Made by a program: the position numbers and the translations under genes
Notes under the pieces: model-generated
Database searches by the model: none
Told to the model about the DNA's origin: nothing
The model's input: only the letters and a program-made list of their open reading frames with translations
Source of the DNA: Serpula lacrymans var. lacrymans S7.9
Lineage: Eukaryota; Basidiomycota; Agaricomycetes; Boletales; Serpulaceae
Length of the DNA: 64,000 nt
Assembly (NCBI RefSeq): GCF_000218685.1
Contig: NW_006763309.1
Span: 256,060-320,059, forward strand
Reading direction: 5' to 3'
In this document: positions 53,088 to 64,000 of the stretch, one piece after another
How positions within the stretch are numbered: position 1 is the stretch's first letter
Layout: the number at the start of each line of letters is the position of its first letter

Positions 53088-53538
53088 TTTATGTTAGAGC
53101 AGAGAAATAAAAGGGCTGAGGATGAGAAGGCCAACTTACGAAACGCTACAAATTATATTGTATACTAGTGGTTACCATATCATAGGATAAATCATTGAGA
53201 ACGACCGCGGGCCATAGAACTTGCGATGCATGGTCCCATGTCATGAATGGGAATGCAGACCTGCCAGTGACCAAGAAGTTTAGTACTTCCTTCCGAATCC
53301 GTCAAGTATCTTATCTAAAGTCCGCACCACCGTATTTGGTACGGTAACATAGCAGCAACTTGAAGTACTCACAATACTGTAAAGTTCATGGGGACAGCCT
53401 TATAATCGCTATCAACAAACATAGCGCCGTCATCCGTCTTTTTCTTCTCGCCTCTCCAGCTGGTCTGGTTATTTTCTGTCTTCGTTTCTGTACATAACAT
53501 TTGCAACCGTCGCTCTTTCATTCAATACACGCCCCGCT
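53088..53538. promoter_or_regulatory. Divergent promoter, SQR copy 2 / Mso1-like gene
   Basis: 451 bp between two start codons. The first about 160 bp upstream of SQR copy 2 resemble the upstream region of copy 1, so the duplication carried promoter sequence with it. Confidence 0.45.
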
Positions 53539-54799
53539 ATGCTGCCCAACACATACGCCAGGCCCATGGCCAGCAAGACTGGCCTTCCGAGCTCTCCAGC
53601 ATCTGCACGTTCAAGACGACATGAGCATCATGAAAGCAATATTACCCAGCGCACCGCACCTCAATCTCTACGTCAACTTCGCCCTCAGAGGTCTACCCCA
53701 GCTATATCAGTCTCTCGTGATTCATCAGCTAGTGCCCCACCTCTTCCAAATCGCTACACAAGGACTGATCCTCGGCTCAAGGAGGCAGTATCCGCATTCA
53801 GTGGGAGAAATATCAAAGGGACGAGTCATGGTTCAGATGGCTTCCCACCCGCATCCCGCTCTTTAACCCCTGGTACTACCCTTCTTCAAGTTGAAAGTAT
53901 GAAAGTAGAAGTGTACGCTAGTCCCCATCATACTAGTGTGCAGGACGTTCGTCCAGAATTTTTGCCAGAGCCTAAGGCTGTCCCAACGCAAGGTCCGATA
54001 TCTGACAGTCAGTATCTCCCACAGTAACTCATCTTTTGCGGCGGTTTCTAAATCATTGTTTATTTATAACAGCGACAGTTGATGATCATAAATCTATGCC
54101 TACACTCGGAGATGAGTACAGCATCTGGAACCGCATAACTACGGCAGCTGCCAGTGTTCTGACCGTCAACGTTAATAAGGCTTGGACCAGTAAAATCAGC
54201 ACATTTTCCGGTGAAGGTAATTGTAGTTTTTCTATACGATGTTAGAGGTATATTGAGTGTCTATGGCAGAAACCCCGCCAGGACAAGAGTCACGACTATC
54301 CCGTGCGATGAAAGCATACCATCTAGAAAAGGCTCGCGATCCGTCCGATCTTCCTGAATGGCTGTTCACTGAAGATGAACGCCGCTTGACCAGCTCTTCC
54401 CGCTTTGTTGGAACACAGGCTCCTGAAAATACGGCTATCGATCGGCCAGCTTCGAGTCCACCGCGCAGCACGAACCTCCGCGACATATATGATCAGGCAG
54501 CCATGAGCACGCCTTCAAGAATCACAGAGAGTAGCACCCGCCGCGTTCAATCAGACGTGGGTGTTGTTCCGTCGAAGGCCACCAACCGGCTCAAGGCTTT
54601 GCGAGACGAAAAACGTAATGCTCTCGGTATTCGCAGCAACGTTCATTTCGGTGAGCCAGATGTAGAGCAGCCGTCCTCGTTGAAAAGGGGTGGAGGCAAC
54701 AGTATCACAGAAAGCCGTGGAGATTCGGGGATTGACGTATCTTATCGCCCCCAACGAGTGGCACGTCCTGGCCTTCCCTCGAGACCACGAGTGTACTAG
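53539..54799 (+). CDS. Mso1-like Sec1-binding protein (tentative)
   Basis: Three exons: 53539 to about 54016, about 54072-54216 and about 54280-54799. The first encodes a Ser/Pro/Arg-rich disordered region. The second encodes EYSIWNRITTAAASVLTVNV followed by NKAWTSKISTFSGE. The third begins ETPPGQESRLSRAMKAYHLE and then KARDPSDLPEWLF. A Trp-containing helix, then an RAxxxYHLEKAR...LPEWLF block, is what I recall for fungal Mso1, which binds the SM protein Sec1 at exocytic sites. The remainder is disordered, ending RPGLPSRPRVY. The assignment rests on this short region only. The alternative is a generic disordered fungal protein. Confidence 0.5.
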
Positions 54800-56107
54800 T
54801 TCTGTTTGAGGTCACGGTTTCTTCGGCAGGTGTGCATTTACGCGTCTGACAACCTGATTATTGTTGATCTCATATAGGTAGCGTTGTAGTGTTCTTTCAT
54901 TCCAATCTCGGTTCATGTCTATATAACTAGTCCGCTCGACCTTCTTTTCTTTTCTGTATGTAGCCTATTTTTCCAAACCGTGTATTTCTATCGTTTCTAT
55001 GTGGTCACCTCGGTGGTCACGGTAGCTAAGTATAGTTACCAGCACATGTGCACTGGCACCTCTTACGACCTGTACGTGTATGATGGTATCAACCGCATCT
55101 GCCATTTGTCAAGTGAATGTGTGTCAATTCAGAATAGCTGAGGCCAACATTGAATGGTCTTCATTGACAAGGCCTTGAGCGACACAGGGCCACTGCTGAG
55201 CCGAACCTTCCCGAACAGGAACGTGAACCACAAGCGGGCCCTCCTGATTGGCTAACCGGTGATTTTAACTTGAATACGAATGCAGCACCTGAAAACATAT
55301 CAAATACGATCCGTAACCTTTTCTTCTTTCCATTCACGATTTCTGTTGCGAAGAAAGTCTAATGCAAGTCTTAGCATCGCGCAGACCCCACCTGGACCGG
55401 TTTCCAAAGGGACAAGTTATGACAACAAAGGACCCGCGGTTTAAGGACGGAGTACTCGGGCTCATTTCAGTCAAAATGGTCGATCATCATATCTATAGGG
55501 CACCCTCGAAGTCGGAATACACAAGGGCTGTGGCCGTTTCTGCTGTTACTTAACAGGCTTGTGAATAATGCTCTAGCCATCATGATGAGGGGCTACCGGG
55601 CATGCAAAAATAGCTGTCTAATCCAGGATATTTTCCGATACCCAATGGGATTCTTCTCAAAGTCTTGTCATGTTTCTGATGGCAAAACTCAGGTCTTGGA
55701 GCCCAAAATCATGATTTGTTAGCAACGGGGGCATGAGAATTTTGCAAGAGAGTATCGAGACTGCGGCTCTCTTGTGCATGTCGCTATGGGAATTTCAAAT
55801 GCCGTGAGTGCCCATACTACTTAAACACCTCTGCTGTCTTTCAGAAGTCTCCGTTATCGCCCTTTCGACTTCCTCTCCTTTTTTTCTTTTTTCGACCTTC
55901 TTTATCTTAGTCGAGTTGATTCTCGACTAATTTTTTTTTCGGGAGTGAGTAGTTTGAAGCTTCCCCGCTTGTCTGTTTACTCATGTCACATTGCAGATCA
56001 CTCTTTGATAGAGAAAGACATCACCCCACTCCTAGAAGGAGATTCATTGACGTCCAGATTTACCGCGCCCTTTTATACACCTTTCGATTTTTAAACTGTT
56101 TGCAAAC
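54800..56107. other. Long intergenic region upstream of the cupredoxin gene
   Basis: About 1.3 kb. A 64-codon open frame at 55362-55553 has an ATG but no family likeness. From 55860 the DNA is strongly pyrimidine-rich, typical of a highly expressed fungal promoter, with a TTTTATAC TATA-like site near 56071. An inverted repeat is listed separately. Confidence 0.4.
55907..55939 (+). promoter_or_regulatory. Perfect 9-bp inverted repeat followed by a T-run
   Basis: TTAGTCGAG (55907-55915), a 6-nt loop, CTCGACTAA (55922-55930), then nine T residues. It lies about 180 bp before the cupredoxin ATG. It could be a dimeric factor site, a cruciform or an RNA hairpin. A second TCGAC motif lies just upstream (near 55892). 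Confidence 0.45.
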
Positions 56108-58047
56108 ATGGTTTTCTTCACTCCTTTCATCGGTGCTGCCGCCATTTTGTCTGGGCTCGCCTCCGCAGCCCCTATGATGGCCGACAGCCCAGCAGCCATG
56201 TCCGGAACACCCGCAATGGATAATTGGATGACCACGTATGTATCATCTTATTTTTGTCGGTGAATAGCTTTCTCATCAAACTTGCTACAGGGAAACTGCT
56301 AAGCCGTCTTGGGCCTCTTCTGCTATGGCGTCTATGAAGACTCCTGCCATGGGTGGTGCTTCTGGAGGTTCCTGGGGTGGTAGTGGCGGTTCTTGGGGAT
56401 CTTCTGCTGCCGCATCTTCTGCTACCGGTGGTACTTGGGGCTCTTCTGCCGCTGCTGGCTCTTGGGGATCTTCGAGCAGTGCTGATACATGGAAGGCCGC
56501 ACCTACCGCATCTTCTGCTGCCGGTGGTTCTTGGGGATACTCGAGCAGTGCTGATACGTGGAAGGCCGCACCTACTGCATCTTCTGCTGCCGGTGGTTCT
56601 TGGGGATATTCGAGCAGTGCTGATACGTGGAAGGCCGCACCTACTGCATCTTCTGCAGCTGGTGGCTCTTGGGAGTCTTCCAGCCCATCCTGGGGTTATT
56701 CGAGCAGTGCTGATACGTGGACGACCGCACCTGCTTCCACTTGGGTGGCTTCAACGGCTACGACTATGGCCTATTCTACCCCAGCATATGGATCTGGTAG
56801 CTGGGGTGGTTCCTCGTCCCCTTATGACAGCTGTGTCCAACGTAAGTTCTTCGTCAGCTTGCAACCGAGGTTGCGTGACTAAAAATATTGCTGTGTTATA
56901 CTGAACCTACTATAGAATGTATCGCATCCTACGGCTCTCCTATGGCATCATATACGCCGCCAACGGCTACCAGCACTATGGCCAGCAGCGGTAGCGGCAG
57001 TGGCATGACCCACACCGTTATTGTTGCCCCGACTCAAGGTGTTCTCCGCTACGTGCCATTCGCAATCAATGCATCTGTCGGCGATACCGTCATGTTCGTT
57101 TGGAACGCGAACGAGCACACCGTCACCAAGTCCTCCGAGCTCGCTGTAAGATAAACATGTTGACATTTGCGAGTCCTCCTCTCACTTTTTATCAATTAGA
57201 TCTGCAACGAGACCTCTGCCTCACCTTTCGCTTCTGGGGAGCAAAACAAGAGCTTCACGTGTAAGTGGCTAACTCTCTTGATTAAAAATTATATTGACGC
57301 GCTATCACTTTCAGTCACCCAAATGGTCAACGATACTAACTCTACTTTCTTCTACTGCGGCACACCTGGACACTGTGAGAAGGGAATGTTCGGAATAATG
57401 TATAGTGTTTTATCGTCGCTTCAACTAGTTGTGATCTAATTCATGGTATGCAGCAACCCACCTAACGCTGCAATGGGAAGCAACACTTCTCTCAGCAGCA
57501 TGATGCCTGCCATGGTTGCCAACGTCAGTCACAAAGAACTCTTCATTTCTTTCAACTGACAGTCGTTTTGTAGAGCTCAACCATGTCTGCTATGTGGTCG
57601 TACACTAACATGATGACATCCAACAACTCTGCCGCTGCAAGCTGGGGTAGTAACATTGATATGTCCTCCATGCCTGAGTGGGCTATGTCACTTGTTGCTG
57701 AGAATGTCATGTGGGTCTTGCAGATTTGTCCTTGTCCACGCACGATCTAATTCCCTGTGAATAGGTACTCGCGAACATTCTTAGCCGCTAACCCAGAAAC
57801 TCTGGATGCTACAGGAAACGTTAATCTCGGTGCAGCAGGAAGCACCCCATTGATGGTGCCCATGGACATCACTGCCGTTATGAGCAACAGCACTAGCAAC
57901 AGCACTGCTGCTATGGCTGCCGGCTCCTCTCCTTCGACCTCTGCAGGCTCGACAACACCAACCACCACAAATGGTGCCCGAGCTCTTGCATCTCCAAATA
58001 TGCTTGCAGGCCTCATTACGCTTGCTGCAATCGCCTTTGCACTCTAA
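56108..58047 (+). CDS. Secreted, probably GPI-anchored cupredoxin with Trp/Ser/Gly repeats
   Basis: An extracellular blue-copper-type protein. The signal peptide is MVFFTPFIGAAAILSGLASA (ATG at 56108). The second exon is low complexity, with a 23-residue repeat (SADTWKAAPTASSAAGGSWG core) present three times plus a variant. The cupredoxin domain starts THTVIVAPTQGVLRYVPFAI, then ASVGDTVMFVWNANEHTVTK. It closes with FFYCGTPGHCEKGMFGI. The type-1 copper ligands His (EHT), Cys (YCG), His (GHC) and Met (KGM) are all present. A Ser/Thr/Ala-rich tail and a C-terminal hydrophobic stretch (NMLAGLITLAAIAFAL) with small residues before it suggest GPI attachment. About seven introns. Related Agaricomycete proteins are cell-wall or fruiting-associated. 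The substrate is unknown. Confidence 0.85.
56472..56768 (+). repeat. 69-bp coding tandem repeat in the cupredoxin gene
   Basis: Units start at 56472, 56541 and 56610 (period 69 bp). A fourth, variant unit starts at 56700, after 21 extra bases. Each starts TCGAGCAGTGCTGATACGTG or a one-base variant. The period is a multiple of three, so unit gain or loss keeps the frame. Confidence 0.9.
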
Positions 58048-58706
58048 CAAGGTGGACTGTAGTGGTTCGTTTTTAACTCTGAGGAGTTGCGCTACGTACT
58101 GTACATACGTTACATGGCTCAGGACATGCCAAGATTCTGCTGCTTCGTTGTTTCTTTTCTTCCTATCTCATGGACATTTATTAACTTAACCTTTCCGTTA
58201 TTATAACTTCTTTTGTGTGGAGTCTTTTTTAACAGACTCGCTTACTGGTGACAGTCGTTTGAAGCGATACATGTTTGCTACGAAAAAAGTTGTATCGGTA
58301 GTACTACTCACTGAAATGAAAGGCTACGGAGTCGATGGCGAACTTGTACCACCACTTGTTGACATAGGTGCTTACTTCAATATTGCGACTGATCGACAAT
58401 TTGAAGAAGTTGTGATTAACTAGCAAGGTTATTGATATGAAGATGTGAATAAAGTAACTCGGAGCCGGTTCATCAAAACCGCATTCACGATGCTTTTTGG
58501 TACCGCACGGTTGACATCGGCACTACTGAATTTTCACGCCTTGTCTCCTGCACAGCTGCGTTAACAAGTGATAACAGAGGTAGGGGGAGAAGTTAAGGGA
58601 TAACTGAGTATTGTTTACGTCGAGCTATTAGATGGTATATGCAGGTAGTGGGTCACGGAAAGGATTCGATTCGGCAGTGCTAACAGGTCTGGTGTGCGAG
58701 CCTTCT
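58048..58706. other. Convergent intergenic region
   Basis: Lies between the 3' ends of the cupredoxin gene and the minus-strand membrane-protein gene. A short open frame at 58217-58423 lacks an ATG at its 5' end and has no family likeness. Nothing is called. Confidence 0.35.
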
Positions 58707-59843
58707 CTACTGATACATGACGGTGGTGGCAGAGACTGGACGGCGGAAGGGCGAGAAAAGCACCATCGCGCCATTCTGGGCAAGCCCTTCTATCACTGAG
58801 TTTCTGAAAGGGTCTGGATGAGCAAAGCTAAGTCCCGCGTGATAGTCTTCCCTTCTACTGCTGTCATGTGGCAATGTCACGGAGTACAGCCGAAACAGAG
58901 GGTGGATGATAGGATGGAAAGAATCTGATTCGGCAGTACCAGAAGTCTCGGCGCGATACTCTCTTCCGCTGGCATATGACGATACAATTGATGATGGTAG
59001 GGACGGGGGTGGGATAAGCGGAAAACGAGGGACGCCGACCACCAACGGCTTGTTCCTTACAGGCTCCTCAGCCCTTGCGTCGTCGAAAGGATTGAAGTCA
59101 ACGATACTGCCAGTGCTAGCGAGGCGCTCTTGCCTACTACTATACAACGGTAAGGAAGGTGATTGAAGATGAGGGGGATCTGCCGCAGTGCTGCTGGCCC
59201 GTGCGGGCTCCCCCAGACTTGGCAGTGGAAGTGCACTAAATGGACGCGGAGGGGGGTGAGATTGAAACTGGGAAGAAGAACGGCGGCGAAAACGAAGTAG
59301 AAATACTGAGAGTATAACGATCACAATGATACCAATGACTCCACCAATGATACCCCCCGTAACAGGGCCTGTGATTGATTTTGAGCTATGGGTGGACATG
59401 AGGGATGTGGGTGGACTTTGTGTGACGACAAGGGTGGAAACAGGAGCCCCTGATGTAGAAACATTTGGGGAAGGACTGATGACACATGATGTATCAACTC
59501 CATCGGCGACAACAAATGCATTGGACAGGTTATGCAACGCTGCAGTGGAGCCTTGTAAGGCATATGTGCCTTGTACATTTACCGCATCCCAGATCCAGAA
59601 TGAGGACGATGTATTGGCACTAGATAGATAAACGCTGGGCAGGTCGTTCAAAGGTTGTACTGTGTTGTTTATGACTGTTACGTGGACCGCGGATAGTGAA
59701 AGATAGGCTGAAGGACCATAGTACATCCACGAAATGTTGGCTAATGTACAAGTGGTCGTGTTCAGGACAGTGTTAAACACCAGAGCAGAGAGCAAAGACT
59801 GTTCTGCAGAGGAACCACCAACGCCACTTTGGGAGCTTTCCAT
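58707..59843 (-). CDS. Single-pass cell-surface membrane protein of unknown function
   Basis: The open frame from the ATG at 59843 encodes 378 residues. The Ser/Thr-rich, N-glycosylation-rich outer part has a repeated pattern of strands (ISWMYYGPSAYLSLSAVHVT and SSSFWIWDAVNVQGTYALQG). A Ser/Thr/Pro stalk is followed by one membrane span (GGIIGGVIGIIVIVILSVFL), then RFRRR as a stop-transfer. A Pro/Ser-rich cytoplasmic tail ends ATTVMYQ at 58707. No signal peptide precedes the ATG, so a 5' exon upstream of 59843 probably supplies one and the true start is unresolved. Agaricomycete genomes carry many such proteins. A sensor or adhesion role is only a guess. Confidence 0.65.
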   Translation of the reverse strand: MESSQSGVGGSSAEQSLLSALVFNTVLNTTTCTLANISWMYYGPSAYLSLSAVHVTVINNTVQPLNDLPSVYLSSANTSSSFWIWDAVNVQGTYALQGSTAALHNLSNAFVVADGVDTSCVISPSPNVSTSGAPVSTLVVTQSPPTSLMSTHSSKSITGPVTGGIIGGVIGIIVIVILSVFLLRFRRRSSSQFQSHPPPRPFSALPLPSLGEPARASSTAADPPHLQSPSLPLYSSRQERLASTGSIVDFNPFDDARAEEPVRNKPLVVGVPRFPLIPPPSLPSSIVSSYASGREYRAETSGTAESDSFHPIIHPLFRLYSVTLPHDSSRREDYHAGLSFAHPDPFRNSVIEGLAQNGAMVLFSPFRRPVSATTVMYQ

Positions 59844-60424
59844 AGTTGCTGAAGCTCCTGCTGGTGTGATGAAAAAGACATGAAACTAGGTTCCGCATCT
59901 TATAGGGGCGACTGTCAGCTAGCTACAAATTCCCAGAACCTTCTTGAAACCCTTTTTTGATGATCGTATCTGCCCTGAACTAACCTAGGGGATAATCAAA
60001 GATGATCATGTGATTCATTAGCCAAGCATGATGCTCACTGCATTGTATAGCACGTTGATGTGTTAATTCCTTAAATGAACGATAGAGCGAGAGCCTCGTG
60101 GCACGCACGATGGGTAGACCATCGAGAGCCAAGCAACCTCGTTTTCACAATGATACATACAAGGCATCGAGGAATGCGCAAAATGAGTGAACTGTGTGCA
60201 CTCACGTCTGCTGCTCTGATGACCATGGATGTGATGTCGCCGTGTTGACAAATGATTTCTAGGAAAACCGGGTTTGCAAAGTTGCACTTCTAAATATATA
60301 CTGGGAAAGCTAACGGCGAGCGCAACATGAAACTGCGGGCGTATGTGATTAAGGAAAGTTCAGTTGATAATGTCTGAACTTAGGCCGTGAGATGGACTAA
60401 CGATGATCATAGAAACATAAGTTG
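59844..60424. other. Intergenic region, possible missing 5' exon of the membrane-protein gene
   Basis: About 0.6 kb. The frame of the 58707-59843 gene extends a little upstream of 59843 (VFFITPAGASAT reading) and might be reached by a spliced signal-peptide exon. No clear candidate was found. Confidence 0.3.
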
Positions 60425-61749
60425 TCAGAAACCAAATATATCATCGATCTCGTCTTTTTTCTTTTTCTTAGCTTTTCTTAGCTTTTCTGTATCTGCGGAC
60501 AGGACCTGATCTTTGTTTTTTCGTTTCGGTTTGTTGACCGTGCTGGTCGGCTTGGCAGTGATCGCATGTTTAAGGACTATAGATGCTATGGATCTGGATA
60601 AGAAAGAGACACACGCCACATTTAGGCCAACTTACGCAGAGCTTCGGATACATCCATTGGAACACCGTTATTAGTCAATGATGATCTGTATTCCATGTTC
60701 GTTGCACTGGGTGTTTCAGGGTGGGCGATAGGTATTCCACGAGATCCAGGACGCAAAATAGGACGAGCGACTGCATCACCCGTATCTTCTAACAGTAACT
60801 CGGGTTCGGTTTCGTTCAAGGAACGTTTAGTGATCTTCACATCATCCAGAGCAGAATCTACCACGGAAACCTCTGTGGCCTTCACGTTTTGCGTGGAACC
60901 TAAAGGGTGCTGTGGAGCACGAGCCGGCTTGTGACATGCAAACCGCACGTCAGAAAAAACAAGCTGAACACAATGCAATGCCAGACTCACGTCCGATACT
61001 TGCATGATACGAGTGCAGACCATTGCAGCAAGTTGCAAGATTTCTTCCAGTTCGGACGTCAGGGCTAACAGCCTTGAGGTAATCGCCGCTAGCAATAATA
61101 TGAGCTGGATAAAGGCACCAGTCTGCATCGCAAGCTTGAAATGACTGCGTGACCAATTAGTGTGTGATTCTGCAAGCACAGAACTCGAAGATCTACCGGT
61201 AAGCTTCCATAAGTCTCTCATTCATCTGCAGTGGAATGAATTTAGGAACCAATACGAATCAGGATGAAATACCTGAAGCACTAAAGTCAAACAAGACCTC
61301 ATCTTCCCTTGCACGAAAAGCACATATGGTAAATTTGGGTAGTGGTTCCATGACCCCTTCATAAATTTCTGACTACGATAGTCATGTATTGCACCACAAG
61401 TAGAATTACTTCAGACTCACTCCAACAAAGAATTCGCACCAAAAAAGGAGCAACGAAAAAGTTCCAGCGTCTCCCAGAGGCTAGCTTCAGACAGCCTCCG
61501 ACCATATCGCCTGATTTCGACAACCCGTTTCCAAAAGAGAGCTGAGCGATGTTGGTTCTTTCCTTTGTAGTAAAGCCGTTCAAGAATCTTTAATTCGTCT
61601 CCAACAATAGCTGAGACTGTCTGTAAGCGACGGGAACATGTCTTGAGGTCCTTCAAGGAGGCATCGACAAGAGGGTAACTGATAGGATCAATGGAATTCC
61701 TTGGGGAGCATACGAGAGGTGGGGGCTTGCAATATCGTTCACCGTCCAT
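60425..61749 (-). CDS. NEPRO-family protein (nucleolar, RNase MRP-associated)
   Basis: The start at 61749 gives MDGERYCKPPPLVCSPRNSI. The conserved block ILERLYYKGKNQHRSALFWK followed by VVEIRRYGRRL is the signature of the nucleolus and neural progenitor (NEPRO) family, which has been linked to RNase MRP and rRNA processing. The second large exon (61221-60622) has a helical part and a disordered tail. The C-terminus is very basic (KPKRKNKDQ; RKAKKKKKDEIDDIFGF), consistent with nucleolar targeting, and stops at 60425. An intron lies between the block and the second exon (about 61232-61432), whose edges are approximate. The family call rests on the LYYKxKNQHRxxLFW..V.EIRRY motif. Confidence 0.72.
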
Positions 61750-61990
61750 ACTTTATACCTTTTAAATTTCGTGCGGTGGTAACGGTTATATGGAATAACT
61801 AGTGAATGATCACAGACAAGCTTGCAGTATTTGGCCTCGTTTATGATCATTGTAGCCATGTATTATCTCAGTCGGGTTGTCACCGACCGCCATACATTTT
61901 ACTTCTGATACTCAGAAACACATACGCCTTATCTTTCTCTTGCAGTGATCTCGTCCATCCATTTGACAGCTCACTGGGATCTATTCGAGA
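61750..61990. promoter_or_regulatory. Divergent promoter, NEPRO-like / beta-adaptin
   Basis: 241 bp between two start codons, so control elements are shared or interleaved. No clear TATA box. Confidence 0.45.
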
Positions 61991-64000
61991 ATGAGCGGCC
62001 AACAGGGTCAAGATGCGAAGTTCTTCCAGCGCGGTAAGATCGAGGTGCGCGACCACCCTGGTCCTGATGACAACAATTGCAGTAATGAACACTACCATCT
62101 ACGTAGGAATTCCGTACAGAGCTGCAAGCTGCAGAGTCGAAGGACAAGAAATATCAGAAGCGGAAGACAGTGCTCAAGAAAATCGTAGCAAATATCACTA
62201 TGGGAAATGACAGTAGATATCCTTCTACACTTAATGCGTCTGTACTACTTCGTTCTAACGAATATATATTCAGTGTCTCCATTATTTACGGATGTGGTAC
62301 AAAGTCTGGGGGCTCCCCTTCTTGAAATCAAGAAAAGTGAGTGTACTGATAGTCTGATGCCTATATCGCTGACAGGTTCTTCTCAGTGGTCTACCTATTT
62401 CTTATGAGTTATGGAAGACTAAAACCGGAGCAAATACATATCGTCATTCCAAGTTTCCTACAGGTAGTGCCATATATTAGTACTTATGCTTTGTCTGACT
62501 AATGCGTAGGACTGCAACGACCGTAATCCTCTCATTCGAGCGCTGGCTATCCGAACCATGTCATATATACCAATCCCTGTTGTTCTGGAGCCACTCAGCG
62601 AACAATTACGACATTGCCTCAAGGACAGAGACCCATACGTTCGCAAAACTGCTGCTATCTGCGTAGCCAAACTATACGTCGCCGATTCACGGAAAGCCGA
62701 AAAAGGAGGCTTTGTTGAGATGCTCAGAGACATGATGTTGGACACCAATGCCACAGTGGTCGCGAATGCCGTTGCAGCACTATCAGAGATAGGCGATCGA
62801 CAAGACGGGGTGATATTTAAACTAAACCTAACTATAGCCAACAAGCTCATCGCTGCACTGGGTGAAAGCTCTGAGTAAGTTCTCTTGAAAGTCGCCCTGT
62901 TCCAACTTTGACAACTATTCCTAGGTGGGGTCAAATCTATATCCTCGACTCGTTGCTGCGCTATGTTCCCGAAGAATGTGCTGATGCCGAAATGATGGGC
63001 GAGCGAGTGATAGTACAGCTACAACATGCAAATTCTGCTGTAGTCTTAACCGCCATAAAAGTCCTCCTGTATCTAATGAACTATATGGAAAATCGACGTC
63101 TTATCGACTACATCTGTAAAAAGATGGGACCCCCACTAGGTCAGCCCATGTTCATGATTTTATATATCACAGCTAACTTCCTTGCCTTGCAGTCACATTA
63201 ATATCGTCCGGACCAGAAGTACAATATGTCGCCCTTCGTAATATACTTTTGATCATTCAACGACGGCCAACGGTTCTCAAAAACGATGTCAAAGTGTTTT
63301 TCTGCAAATATAACGATCCAATATATGTCAAGCTTGCCAAACTAGAAATCATGTATAGGCTAGCGCGGGATGAGAATGCCAAGGAGGTACTGGCTGAACT
63401 TCAAGAGTACCTGCTTTCGTTTTATTCCAATGAGTTATACTGACCTTGATTTTGCATCAGATACGCCTCAGAAGTCGACGTCGACTTCGTGCGAAAAGCT
63501 GTTCGGTCAATAGGTCGATTAGCAATAAAGGTCGAAGGGGCAGCAGATATCTGCATCCAAGCACTTCTTGATCTCATAGAGACCAAAGTAACATATGTTG
63601 TTCAAGAGGCTGTCATCGTCACGAAAGATATTTTCCGACGGTACCCCGGCAAATACGAAGGTATAATCCCTAAGCTATGCGAAAATATGGATGCATTGGA
63701 TGAGCCAGAGTCCAAGGCCTCTATGATATGGATACTCGGACAATTCGCAGATAAGATTGACAATGCTGACGAGTTATTGGATGACCTGGTTTATACTTTC
63801 TTGGAGGAAGCTGTTGAGGTACGTACAGTTTGTGCAATGTATGTTTCATCTGCTAAGTCGTGAACAGGTGCAACTTGCACTCCTGACAGCCACGGTGAAG
63901 TTGTTTATCTATAAAGCCGACTCGGAAACCGCCAAAGAACTGGTTCACAAAGTCCTAAAATGGGCAACAGAGGAGGTCGACAACCCTGATTTACGGGACC
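61991..64000 (+). CDS. Beta subunit of an AP clathrin-adaptor complex (AP-1/AP-2 beta-adaptin), cut by the window end
   Basis: This is the large trunk subunit of a clathrin adaptor acting at the trans-Golgi network, endosomes or plasma membrane. The start at 61991 gives [14 protein letters not shown]. Spliced exons continue as [35 protein letters not shown] and, after 62500, [24 protein letters not shown] repeats follow: [60 protein letters not shown] and [20 protein letters not shown]. The fragment ends inside an exon at VDNPDLRD, so the hinge with its clathrin box and the ear are outside the window. The sequence is closest in feel to AP-1 beta (Apl2), but AP-1 and AP-2 beta cannot be separated from the trunk alone. 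Confidence 0.9.

Noticed and set aside
58217..58423. 68-codon open frame after the cupredoxin gene
   Set aside because: No ATG at the 5' end, no family likeness, lies in the convergent 3' region.

Overview
The window is nuclear DNA of a filamentous basidiomycete, probably an Agaricomycete. The genes are split by many short introns (about 50-70 nt, GT-AG), and the protein set is fungal: an XMAP215/Stu2 microtubule polymerase, a TEA/ATTS transcription factor, a HeH/MSC inner-nuclear-membrane protein, Sct1/Gat-type acyltransferase and a GPI-type cupredoxin. Mean GC is moderate. No prokaryotic operon logic, rRNA, tRNA or CRISPR array was seen.

Left part (1-36 kb), mostly ordinary single-copy housekeeping genes: a possible cysteine-rich protein end (minus, 499-783), eIF2B alpha (minus), an intronless hypothetical gene (plus, 5252-5887), methionine aminopeptidase 1 (plus), glycerol-3-phosphate acyltransferase (minus), a very large five-TOG microtubule polymerase (minus), APC/C subunit 5 (minus) divergent from NOC3 (plus), a TEA/ATTS transcription factor (minus) divergent from ESCRT-I Vps23/Tsg101 (plus), and the nuclear-envelope protein Heh1/Src1 (minus).

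Middle (36.4-53.1 kb): two complete mitochondrial sulfide:quinone oxidoreductase (SQR/Hmt2) genes in the same orientation. They share exon layout, including an 8-nt microexon, and similarity continues upstream of the start codon. They are separated by about 12.5 kb of almost pure retroelement debris. The island holds three solo LTRs of one family, each with a perfect 5-bp target-site duplication (one inside a Copia-like LTR relic, one inside a Ty3/Gypsy pol relic). It also holds a related LTR remnant, a pair of 1.8-kb TG...CA repeats in inverted orientation that each carry an intact 180-codon membrane-protein-like ORF, a minus-strand LTR with polypurine tract and a small zinc-knuckle ORF, and a truncated Copia gag-protease region with its 5' LTR.

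Right part (53-64 kb): a gene resembling the Sec1-binding protein Mso1 (plus), a repeat-bearing secreted cupredoxin (plus), a single-pass membrane protein (minus), a NEPRO-family nucleolar/RNase MRP-associated protein (minus), and a divergently transcribed beta-adaptin that runs off the right edge.

The most unusual signals are the SQR duplication around the transposon island, the 1.8-kb repeat with its conserved ORF, and a stem-loop in the LTR family whose arms change together between copies. Exon boundaries were worked out by eye from splice motifs and family similarity. Gene spans and products are firmer than individual junctions.
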